From: CAYWNA01 sp964459305
GTDB lineage: Bacteria; Planctomycetota; Planctomycetia; Pirellulales; Pirellulaceae
Direction: 5' to 3'
Length of the DNA stretch: 64,000 bases
Assembly: GCA_964459305.1 (NCBI GenBank)
Contig: CAYWNA010000004.1
Location: 62,001-126,000, forward strand
The notes beneath the pieces were generated by a model. That model saw nothing but the letters and a program-made list of their open reading frames with translations, had not been told where the DNA came from and ran no database searches. Made by a program: the position numbers and the translations under genes. Of this stretch, positions 9,533 to 17,299 are shown one piece after another (position 1 is the first letter of the stretch; every line of letters starts with the position of its first letter).

Positions 9533-11461
9533 ATGACCGAGGCAACGACACGCATCGATCTGAACGATGCCCTGGCCGACTTGCTGGACAAGTATGCGGT
9601 GGAGCCGCCCCACCCCTGGCAAATCGTCGACGGCCGCAAACCGTCCGGCGATACAGGTGACGTGCTGGCATTGACACCCGGCTGGTCGCTGACCGATGCC
9701 GAACTGCCCGAGCTGACGGTCCCTCTTCTATCGTGGCGTCATGAGCGCCGCTTCATCGAACTGAAGCGTCTAGTCGACGAGAAGACAGTCGACCCTCTTC
9801 TGATGTGCCGCTTCGCCTGCCTGACTGACGGTCAACGCATGCCGTTGTCGGCGATCCTCTATCGCGAATTCGATCTGATTGAGTGGATTTCGGGAACGTC
9901 GATTGTCGGGATCTACGCGAGTATATCCGAGCGTCGCGCCGCCAACGTGATCGTACGATTGGCCGATGACGTCATTAGCAGCGTGGAAGTTGGGACGACA
10001 CTGCCCGCGGGCGCAGCCATGCAGGATCGTCACGAAATGATCGCTCGGCGGGGAGTGGCTTCCGATCGCGTGGTCGACACTCAGGTCGGGCAAAGCTCCG
10101 TCTACTCCTGGACCGCTGCCGGATTACAGCAGCACACCGACGTGGACGCCGAGCTGTTCGGGCTGGACGCGGACCAAGTCGCCCTGGTGCGGTCGGCGTA
10201 CGCCGTGCTTTGCCAACCGGACGGTATTCTGAAACTACGTGAACGGCACCAGCATCTACGGCAACTGGTCGAGTCGGCCTATGAGTCGCCGACGAAACAG
10301 GGGTCAGGACTCTTTGTTGGGAGGCCGGGCTCCGACGGTGGTTCGGCTACGGGTTACTCCCAACAAAGAGTCCTGACCCCTGTTTCGGAGCCGGTCAAGA
10401 TCGCCATGATGTCGTTGACCCACGGTCACACGCGCAAATACTTCCAGACGCTTCAGGAGTCGCCGAAGCTCGACTGGGTTGCCGCGTGTGCGGAAGACGA
10501 AGCCGTGCGGCAACGTTTTGAACGGGCCGTTGACGGAGTCCCCTGCTACGACGACGAAGAACAGATGTTCGATCGGCACCCCGATATCGAAGCGGCCGTG
10601 CTGGCGTCGGCGAACAGCGAGCATCTTCGGCAGGTAGAAGCGTGTGCCAGCCGCGGCATCCACATCCTGTCGATGAAGATCCCCACGTTCGATCTGACCG
10701 AGTACGACCGCATGATCGAAGTGGCCGAAGAGGCTGGCGTGGTCTGTCAAATCGAACTGGAACTCCACTACAACCCGGTCGTTCAGCGTATCAAGAAGTT
10801 GGTGGCGGACGGCGCCGTGGGGCGTATCCTGTCGATGCAGGCAACCAACATTACGCTCTCGCCCGTCTGGGCCTTCCCATGGCAGGGCTCGCCCGAACAG
10901 AGCTACGGCAGCCGGACTCCGCTGTCCGACGGCGACGCGCGTTTCCGCGGCGGTGCCCTGTGCGACCACCCTCATGTCTTCGACCTGATCCGTTGGTTGA
11001 CCGGCAGCGACTTCGAGTCCATCTATGCGGACGTGGCCCCGAACATGCGGACCGACCTGGAGGTGGAGGATATTCTGCTGGCGGGTGGCAAGATGGCCGA
11101 TGGCTGTAGCTTCTTGCTCGATCCTTCCTGGTCGCGTCTTGAGGAACGTTTGGCGGAACCCGGTCCTGGGTGGGAAGTGTTTCCGAAGAGGATGGAGGTG
11201 AACTTAACGATCGGCGGCGAGCGCGGGACGCTGATGGCCGACTGTTTCGGTCCGAACGTTTACCACAACGGGGCCCCAAACGATCGATACACCGTGCAGT
11301 ACACGTACTTCGACGAATGGATCGGCATGGTGGATGAGTTCGTCGATTGTGTGCGAAATGGCCGCACGCCGCAGATCAATCTCCGCTGGCACCGGCGGAC
11401 CATCGAAGCCATGAATGCCTGCTACGAGAGCATCGCCGCAGGCCAACCGATTGCGTTCTAG
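9533..11461 (+). CDS. Fusion protein: uncharacterised N-terminal domain plus Gfo/Idh/MocA oxidoreductase
   Basis: This is a 642-residue protein. The start is ATG at 9533 with GAGGGA close upstream; an in-frame ATG at 9509 has a poorer site. Residues 1-253 form an unrecognised domain rich in acidic residues. Residues 255-285 come from an in-frame palindromic element (10294-10386). From about 290 on, the protein is a Gfo/Idh/MocA-type oxidoreductase (VKIAMMSLTHGHTRKYF, then HPDIEAAVLASANSEHLRQV, IELELHYNPVVQRIKKL, GGALCDHPHVFDLIRWL). The usual GxGxxG loop is altered (MMSLTHGH). The element sits exactly between the two domains and may have joined two once separate genes. The reaction is unknown; the family oxidises or epimerises sugars using NAD(P). 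Confidence 0.75.
   Translation: MTEATTRIDLNDALADLLDKYAVEPPHPWQIVDGRKPSGDTGDVLALTPGWSLTDAELPELTVPLLSWRHERRFIELKRLVDEKTVDPLLMCRFACLTDGQRMPLSAILYREFDLIEWISGTSIVGIYASISERRAANVIVRLADDVISSVEVGTTLPAGAAMQDRHEMIARRGVASDRVVDTQVGQSSVYSWTAAGLQQHTDVDAELFGLDADQVALVRSAYAVLCQPDGILKLRERHQHLRQLVESAYESPTKQGSGLFVGRPGSDGGSATGYSQQRVLTPVSEPVKIAMMSLTHGHTRKYFQTLQESPKLDWVAACAEDEAVRQRFERAVDGVPCYDDEEQMFDRHPDIEAAVLASANSEHLRQVEACASRGIHILSMKIPTFDLTEYDRMIEVAEEAGVVCQIELELHYNPVVQRIKKLVADGAVGRILSMQATNITLSPVWAFPWQGSPEQSYGSRTPLSDGDARFRGGALCDHPHVFDLIRWLTGSDFESIYADVAPNMRTDLEVEDILLAGGKMADGCSFLLDPSWSRLEERLAEPGPGWEVFPKRMEVNLTIGGERGTLMADCFGPNVYHNGAPNDRYTVQYTYFDEWIGMVDEFVDCVRNGRTPQINLRWHRRTIEAMNACYESIAAGQPIAF
10294..10386. repeat. Palindromic element inside a coding region (AGGGGTCAGG family)
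   Basis: There are perfect 29-base inverted repeats at 10294-10322 and 10358-10386 around a 35-base centre. Total length is 93 bases, or 31 codons, so the host frame is kept. Read in the host frame it gives QGSGLFVG on the left and VLTP on the right. The core AGGGGTCAGG recurs at 50961-51045. Confidence 0.9.
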
Positions 11462-11503
11462 AACAACGAGACACTCGCCTCTTTTTTGAGGAGCGTGACC
11501 GAG

Positions 11504-13090
11504 ATGACTACCAGGATCGTGGCATCGCTGCTACTTATCGCCGGAGTGCCAGCTTTGGCAGGCGGGGCCGAAAACACTTCACCGGCCCTCATTCCGCGAC
11601 CAGTGAAGATGGAGTTGCGCGAGGGCACGTTCACGTTGGGTCCGAAGACGGCGATTGTCGCCGACGCCAGTACGCGTCGGGTGGGCGCGTATCTGTCCGA
11701 TCTGCTCCGTGTGCCCACCGGCTTCGACTTCGCGGTCCGCCCGTCGCCATTGGGCGATGGTGCCAACTGCGTGGTTCTGCGAACCGTTTCTGACAAGGGC
11801 CACCTCGGCGCGGAAGGGTATTCATTGAAGATTCGGAAGGATCGAGTGCTTGCCGAGGCCCCAACGGAAACCGGCGTGTTCTACGCCGTTCAGACGCTTC
11901 GCCAACTGCTGCCGGCGGCTGTCGAAAGCGAATGTCTCACGTTTGGCGTCGATTGGTCCGTGCCGTGTGTCGAGATCGAAGACAAACCGCGCTATCGTTG
12001 GCGTGGTCTGATGCTGGACCCGGGCCACAACTTCCTGACCAAGGATTTCACCAAACGCTATATCGATGTGATGGCCTTGTACAAGCTGAACCGGCTGCAC
12101 TGGCATCTGACCGACATGGGCTGGGCGATCGAGATCAAGAAGTATCCCGAACTGACTAACATCGAGAAGTGGCCCGCCGTGGCGCCCCGCTGGCGACGCG
12201 CCTACGGCAAGTGTACTCACGGTTTCTACAGCCAGGACGATGTGCGTGAAATCGTCGCCTATGCCGCGGAGCGCCACATCACGATCGTTCCGGAGATCGA
12301 GTTGCCGGCCCATTCCAGCGCGGCCTTGGCATGCTATCCGGAGTTGCGGTGCCCGAACGCTACGAACCGAAAGGACCCGGTCGACAGCTACTTCGACTAT
12401 CCAAACAACTATTGTGCCGGCAACGAGAAGACATTCGAGTTCCTCGAAAACGTGCTGTCAGAAGTTATGGAGTTGTTCCCCTCGCCATTGATCCATATTG
12501 GCGGCGACGAACGCATCAAAGGACCGTGGAAGAAGTGCCCTTTGTGCCAGGCCCGCATGAAGGCCGAGGGATTCAAGAGCGAAGATGAACTACAGAGTTA
12601 TTTCGTCAAGCGGATCGAGCGATTCGTGGTCGGCAGGGGCCGCCGGATCATCGGCTGGACCGAGATCGTCGAAGGCGGACTGGCTCCGGACGCGACGGTG
12701 CAATCGTGGCTCGACCCGCACCATGCCGTGACCGCCGCAGATCATGGGCACGATGTCGTCATGTCGACCAACAAAAGCTGCTATCTCAACTACCGCGGGC
12801 TTGCGATCGAAAAGTGTTACGCGTTCGAGCCGACTCCGCCGGAGTTGTCGCCCGAGAAGGCCGAGCACATCCTGGGACTGGAACCTTGTCTTTGGGGTTT
12901 CCCGCAGCATCGGCACGACGAGTTGGTCTTTCCGCGGCTCTGTGCATTTGCCGAAGTCGGCTGGTCAGCGAAAAACGCCCGCGATTGGGCTGGCTTCAAA
13001 GCTCGGCTCGCGACGCATGGAAGACGGCTGGACGAGCTTGGAATCAACTACCACCGCGATCCGGTGATTTGGGCTAAACCCTCGAAATGA
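11504..13090 (+). CDS. Secreted GH20 beta-N-acetylhexosaminidase
   Basis: This is a 528-residue protein starting at ATG 11504, with GAGGAG at 11488-11493 and a signal peptide ending near GGAENTS. Residues about 25-140 are the GH20 N-terminal accessory domain (LIPRPVKMELREGTFTL). The catalytic barrel follows, with RWRGLMLDPGHNFL, LHWHLTD near residue 201 and the catalytic Asp-Glu pair in HIGGDE near residue 333. GH20 enzymes remove terminal GlcNAc or GalNAc through substrate-assisted catalysis. It is probably periplasmic or extracellular and would supply amino sugars to the symporter encoded downstream. Length and motifs are complete. Confidence 0.93.
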   Translation: MTTRIVASLLLIAGVPALAGGAENTSPALIPRPVKMELREGTFTLGPKTAIVADASTRRVGAYLSDLLRVPTGFDFAVRPSPLGDGANCVVLRTVSDKGHLGAEGYSLKIRKDRVLAEAPTETGVFYAVQTLRQLLPAAVESECLTFGVDWSVPCVEIEDKPRYRWRGLMLDPGHNFLTKDFTKRYIDVMALYKLNRLHWHLTDMGWAIEIKKYPELTNIEKWPAVAPRWRRAYGKCTHGFYSQDDVREIVAYAAERHITIVPEIELPAHSSAALACYPELRCPNATNRKDPVDSYFDYPNNYCAGNEKTFEFLENVLSEVMELFPSPLIHIGGDERIKGPWKKCPLCQARMKAEGFKSEDELQSYFVKRIERFVVGRGRRIIGWTEIVEGGLAPDATVQSWLDPHHAVTAADHGHDVVMSTNKSCYLNYRGLAIEKCYAFEPTPPELSPEKAEHILGLEPCLWGFPQHRHDELVFPRLCAFAEVGWSAKNARDWAGFKARLATHGRRLDELGINYHRDPVIWAKPSK

Positions 13091-13107
13091 ACTGAGGAGG
13101 TAGGAAG

Positions 13108-14406
13108 ATGAGACGATCTATGATGATGCTTTCCGTCGCCGTGTTGCTGGCGGCATCCGATGCTTTGGCCGACGATCCGATCCTCGTTGTTACCGACGCC
13201 GGTGGAGTGGGCGCACGTGTCGGCGCGCCAGCCTCGGTCGCCATCGATCTGGCAGGCGTTTTCGATGAAACGTTGAAACCGGAATATTTGCAGTTGGTGG
13301 AATGCGGGAAAGGTAGCCCCGCCGTGCCGGTCCAGTTCGTCCCGGACGCAAAGGGTTCGAAGAAGGGAAAGCTGTGGTGGCTGACGCCACCGGGCTCCGC
13401 AGGCGAACGGCGTTTCAAGTTGGTCGTCGGTGACGGGCCGGCCGCGCCTACGCTGGCATTATCTCTGGACGAGCAGCGGCAGGCGGTCGACGTGACCGAG
13501 GGTGCGCTGCCAGTGCTCCGTTACAACCAGGGCACAGTCCCGCCACCGCCGGAGATTGTCCAGCACTTCGAAAAAGACCGTGACCCACCGCTCTATTACG
13601 CTCGTGGCGACTACATCCACCCTGTCTTCGGACCCGACGGCGAGGAACTAACGGACGATTACTCGATGAACCATCCGCACCACCGGGGCATCTGTTGGGC
13701 TTGGCCGGTTGTGCGTTTCAAAGGCGAAGCCCGCGACATCTGGGCGGTCCGCGTGCTGGCGACGCAGCCAGGAGGTGTGTGGGCGCGACCGGTCAGTATG
13801 GATCGGATCGAGGCAGGTTCCGTGCTGGCGGCGATCGACGCTGAAAACGTGTGGAAGTGGGGCGACCGGGAGCCAATCGTTCGCGAAGACGTGGCCATCC
13901 GCGTCTTTCGGCAACAGAATCGCTGCCGGTTCTTCGACGTTCACATACGGCTAACGGCCCTGGCGGACGATGTGAGCATCGGCGGCCGCCCCAAGGCGAC
14001 GTACGGGGGCTTCAATCTGCGCACCTTCCCGGAGTTCGACCAGCGGAACATCGACATGCACATCGAACTGCCGGAAGCTAAACCGCGCCGGGCGTGGTAT
14101 CACTTGACGGGCAATTTCCCCGGTGGCAAAGGATTGGCTGGCGTTGCGATGCTAGAGCACGTGACGAATCCAGACTATCCGAGTTTCCCCAACCCACAGA
14201 ACGCCGACAAAGTGCCCGGAGAATACCCGCGCTGGCGCAGCGTCCAGCCGGCTTGGCCCGGAGATCGTGAAGTAGCACTCGGGCGTGATAAACCGCTCGT
14301 GCTGAAGTATCGGCTCTGGATCCACCCCGGATCGAGCGACGAAGCCACGTTGAAGTCCGTCTGGGCATCCTATGCCAGCCCACCTCAGGTGCATTTGGAG
14401 AAGTAG
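13108..14406 (+). CDS. Secreted DUF6807 / PmoA-family protein
   Basis: This is a 432-residue exported protein (signal MRRSMMMLSVAVLLAASDALA) with GGAGG just before the start. It carries the features of the family annotated as PmoA or DUF6807: VLRYNQGTVPPP, YIHPVFGPDGEELTDDYSMN followed by HPHHRGICWAW, and YGGFNLRTFP. The His-rich segment is typical of the family. Despite the family name it has no known methane-oxidising role here. In planctomycetes it is commonly found next to Gfo/Idh/MocA oxidoreductases, as here, which suggests a role in carbohydrate breakdown. Confidence 0.82.
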   Translation: MRRSMMMLSVAVLLAASDALADDPILVVTDAGGVGARVGAPASVAIDLAGVFDETLKPEYLQLVECGKGSPAVPVQFVPDAKGSKKGKLWWLTPPGSAGERRFKLVVGDGPAAPTLALSLDEQRQAVDVTEGALPVLRYNQGTVPPPPEIVQHFEKDRDPPLYYARGDYIHPVFGPDGEELTDDYSMNHPHHRGICWAWPVVRFKGEARDIWAVRVLATQPGGVWARPVSMDRIEAGSVLAAIDAENVWKWGDREPIVREDVAIRVFRQQNRCRFFDVHIRLTALADDVSIGGRPKATYGGFNLRTFPEFDQRNIDMHIELPEAKPRRAWYHLTGNFPGGKGLAGVAMLEHVTNPDYPSFPNPQNADKVPGEYPRWRSVQPAWPGDREVALGRDKPLVLKYRLWIHPGSSDEATLKSVWASYASPPQVHLEK

Positions 14407-14464
14407 CAAGACCACAGTCATCCAGAAGAGACCAGTCATCCGCCTTTCAGAAGGGAGCCCTTCC

Positions 14465-15835
14465 ATGTCCAAGCACAGTGAATACACTCGTCGCCGCTTT
14501 CTCGCCCAGACGGCCGTAGCCGGCGTCGCGGTTCCGACGATCATCTCGCGCACTGCCTTAGCTGCTCCGGGCAAGCCCGGCGCCAACGACAAGATCCGCC
14601 TGGGACTGATCGGAGCCGGTGCCATGGGCAACGGCAACTTGGCCAACTGTGCGAAGTACGACGACATCAACATTGCGGCTGTCTGTGATGTGTGGAAATC
14701 GCATCTCGACCGTACGCTGGAGAAGTACGGCAACAAACCGAAAGGCTACCACGATTATCGCGAACTGCTGGCCGATAAGGACATCGACGCCGTGATCATC
14801 GCCACGCCGCACCAGTGGCACTGTCGGCAAGTGGTCGACGCATGCGAGGCGGGTAAGGATCTCTACATCCAAAAGCCCATGACGCTGCATCTGGCCGAAA
14901 GCCGCGTGGTGAAAAACGCGGTGCTCAAGCACAAACGGGTATGTCAGCTCGGCACGCAGATTCACGCCTCGGAAACCTATCGGCGGGTGGTCGAGTGGGT
15001 CCAGTCGGGCAAACTCGGCCAGATTGCTGTGGCCCGCTGTTTCCTGGTGTCCAACCACGCCCCCGACGGCGAAGGGTTTCCGCCCGACGGCGACCCGCCG
15101 GAAGGCCTCGACTGGAATGCCTGGGTTGGACCGGCACGGATCCGGCCGTTCAACACCAACATCGTCAAAAGCGGCTACGCGCACACGCTGTGGCTCGACT
15201 ACGGCGGCGGGCGCACCTGCGGCATGAGCGAGCACATCCTCGATCTGCCGTACTGGGCACTGGGGCTGAATTTCCCCACGCGGGTTAGCAGCTTCAGTTC
15301 CAAACGGCATGTCAAGGATAACACCGACGCCCCCGACACGCACGAGGTGACGTTCGAGTTTCCTGATGTAACGCTCATTTGGTCGATGTCGCAGGTCAGC
15401 AGTTTTGGCTTCAACCTGCAAGACGTGGCTCGCTACACGAAGCACGGGGCCAAAATGGAAGGCGTGCAGCGTCGCCTGGGCTACTTTCTGCACGGTGTCG
15501 AAGGAGCGATTTACGGCAACTACGGAACGTATCAGGTCGTCCCGCAGACCACCGCATTGGCCGGGGCTGAGCCGCCGGAGGAGTCGATCCCGCCGTCTCC
15601 CGGGCACGAACGCGAATGGCTCGACTGCATCCGCACGCGCCAGCAGCCGAGTTGCGGCGTGGAATATGCCCACAAGCTGAACACGGGCAACATGCTGGCC
15701 AACCTAGCGATGAAGGTCGGCCGCGATTTGAACTTCGACCCGAAGACTGAAACCATCATCGGCGACGCCGAAGCCACCAAGCTGGCCAAACCCGAATATC
15801 GCGATCCTTGGAAGTTCCCGGAAGAGTACCTGTAA
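14465..15835 (+). CDS. Exported (Tat) Gfo/Idh/MocA family oxidoreductase, copy 1
   Basis: This is a 456-residue protein starting at ATG 14465, with AGGGAG upstream. The N-terminus has a twin-arginine signal (TRRRFLAQTAVAG). The nucleotide-binding fold follows: IRLGLIGAGAMGNGNLANC at about 43-61. The substrate-binding domain contains DLYIQKPMTLHLAESR, with the conserved EKP-type lysine here as QKP. It ends PEYRDPWKFPEEYL, the same as the next gene. Members exported by Tat probably carry their NAD(P) cofactor folded in. Likely roles are sugar oxidation or cofactor-assisted glycoside cleavage in the periplasm; the substrate is not known. Confidence 0.88.
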   Translation: MSKHSEYTRRRFLAQTAVAGVAVPTIISRTALAAPGKPGANDKIRLGLIGAGAMGNGNLANCAKYDDINIAAVCDVWKSHLDRTLEKYGNKPKGYHDYRELLADKDIDAVIIATPHQWHCRQVVDACEAGKDLYIQKPMTLHLAESRVVKNAVLKHKRVCQLGTQIHASETYRRVVEWVQSGKLGQIAVARCFLVSNHAPDGEGFPPDGDPPEGLDWNAWVGPARIRPFNTNIVKSGYAHTLWLDYGGGRTCGMSEHILDLPYWALGLNFPTRVSSFSSKRHVKDNTDAPDTHEVTFEFPDVTLIWSMSQVSSFGFNLQDVARYTKHGAKMEGVQRRLGYFLHGVEGAIYGNYGTYQVVPQTTALAGAEPPEESIPPSPGHEREWLDCIRTRQQPSCGVEYAHKLNTGNMLANLAMKVGRDLNFDPKTETIIGDAEATKLAKPEYRDPWKFPEEYL

Positions 15836-15858
15836 CCCGGCTCGAGGAGGCAATCACC

Positions 15859-17259
15859 GTGTCGAATTCCAATGATCTCACACGTCGTACGTTCATGCAG
15901 AAGGCGACGGCGGCCGGCGGCGCAGCCGTTCCCTACTTCATTCCGGCCGGCGTGCTGGGAAAGGATGCCAAGCCCGGGGCCAATGACCGAATCCAACTGG
16001 GGCTGATCGGCGCCGGCGGCATGGGCCGATCCAATCTGGCCAATTGCGCGAAGCACCCTGACGTCGAGGTCACCGGTATCGCCGAAGTCTGGAATTCGCG
16101 TCGCGATGCGGCGATTGCCACGTACAAGCGAAGCGCCAAGCCGTACGCCGACTACCGCGAGATGCTTCAGCAGGACGACGTTGACGCGGTAATTATCGCG
16201 ACTCCGCAACACTGGCATTGTCTCAACGCGGTCCATGCCGCCGAGGCCGGTAAAGACATCTACCTGCAGAAGCCCATGACGCTGCACGTGGCGGAAGGCA
16301 CCGCAGTGAAACGGGCGGTGGAGAAACACGGAATTATCTGCCAGGTGGGAACGCAGATCCATGCCGGCGAAAACTACCGCCGCGTGGTCGAGATGGTCCG
16401 CTCCGGGAATCTGGGGAAGATCAGCGTGGCGAGGACCTTCCTCCGCATGAACCAGGGCCCCGAGGGCATCGGCCATCCGGCGGTTTGCGACCCGCCGAAA
16501 GAGATCGATTGGAATTCCTGGGTCGGCCCTGCACCAATGAGGCCGTTCACCCAGGCCATTCTCGGCAACGGGCCGGGCGGCGGCTGGAAGAAGATCTCGT
16601 ACATGGACTATCGGGGCGGTTGGACATCCGGGATGGCCCCGCACATCCTCGACCTGCCCTACTGGGCGCTGGATCCAGGCTTCCCCCTCCTCACGGCCGC
16701 CTCCGGCGGAAAGCACGTCCTGCGTGACGCGGGCGACGCGCCGGACACGCACGAAGTCACCTGGCAATATCCGAACCTGACCATCACGTGGATGATGTCG
16801 CTCGTCAGCGGCTTCGGATTCCATTTCCAAGCCCAGCAGGGAGACGACGGAGCCAGATGGCGCGGCGGTCGCTCCAGCTCGAATCGTATGACATGGTGGC
16901 TGGGGACGTACTTCCACGGCGTCAACGGAACGCTCATCTGCGACTACACCAAACACGACATCGTTCCGGAGGGCAACCGAATGAAGGATGCCAAGACGCC
17001 GGAGAAGTCGATTCCACCCTCGCCGGGCCACGAGCGGGAGTGGCTCGATTGTGTCCGGAGTCGCAAGCAACCAAGCTGCAACGCAGCGTATCACCACAAA
17101 ATCGACGTCGCGATCGGATTGGCCAACCTGTCGCTGAAACTTGGCCGCTCGATCCGTTTCGACCCGGCTACGAAATCCATCGTCGATGATGCCGAAGCCG
17201 CCAAGCTGGCCAAACCCGAGTACCGCGATCCCTGGAAGTTCCCGGAAGAGTACCTATAG
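15859..17259 (+). CDS. Exported (Tat) Gfo/Idh/MocA family oxidoreductase, copy 2
   Basis: This is a 466-residue paralogue of the preceding gene. The start is GTG at 15859, with GAGGAGG at 15844-15850. It has a Tat signal (LTRRTFMQKATAAGG), the Rossmann motif GLIGAGGMGRSNLANC and DIYLQKPMTLHVAEG. The C-terminus AAKLAKPEYRDPWKFPEEYL is almost identical to that of copy 1, which indicates duplication. The middle differs more, including a Gly-rich insertion GNGPGGGWKKISYMDYRGGW near residue 235. The pair probably acts on related sugars in the periplasm. Confidence 0.88.
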   Translation: MSNSNDLTRRTFMQKATAAGGAAVPYFIPAGVLGKDAKPGANDRIQLGLIGAGGMGRSNLANCAKHPDVEVTGIAEVWNSRRDAAIATYKRSAKPYADYREMLQQDDVDAVIIATPQHWHCLNAVHAAEAGKDIYLQKPMTLHVAEGTAVKRAVEKHGIICQVGTQIHAGENYRRVVEMVRSGNLGKISVARTFLRMNQGPEGIGHPAVCDPPKEIDWNSWVGPAPMRPFTQAILGNGPGGGWKKISYMDYRGGWTSGMAPHILDLPYWALDPGFPLLTAASGGKHVLRDAGDAPDTHEVTWQYPNLTITWMMSLVSGFGFHFQAQQGDDGARWRGGRSSSNRMTWWLGTYFHGVNGTLICDYTKHDIVPEGNRMKDAKTPEKSIPPSPGHEREWLDCVRSRKQPSCNAAYHHKIDVAIGLANLSLKLGRSIRFDPATKSIVDDAEAAKLAKPEYRDPWKFPEEYL

Positions 17260-17299
17260 GCCGGACTCAAACGGTCTATGGATCAACAGGAGAGATGCA

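Noticed and set aside
10294..10386. An intein or frameshift site in the fusion protein
   Set aside because: The insert is only 31 codons, has no splicing motifs and is a perfect inverted repeat that keeps the frame.
15532..17097. A 521-codon leftward open frame opposite both exported Gfo/Idh/MocA genes
   Set aside because: It crosses two well-supported genes on the other strand, has no recognisable domain and no ribosome site; long antisense frames are expected at this GC content.
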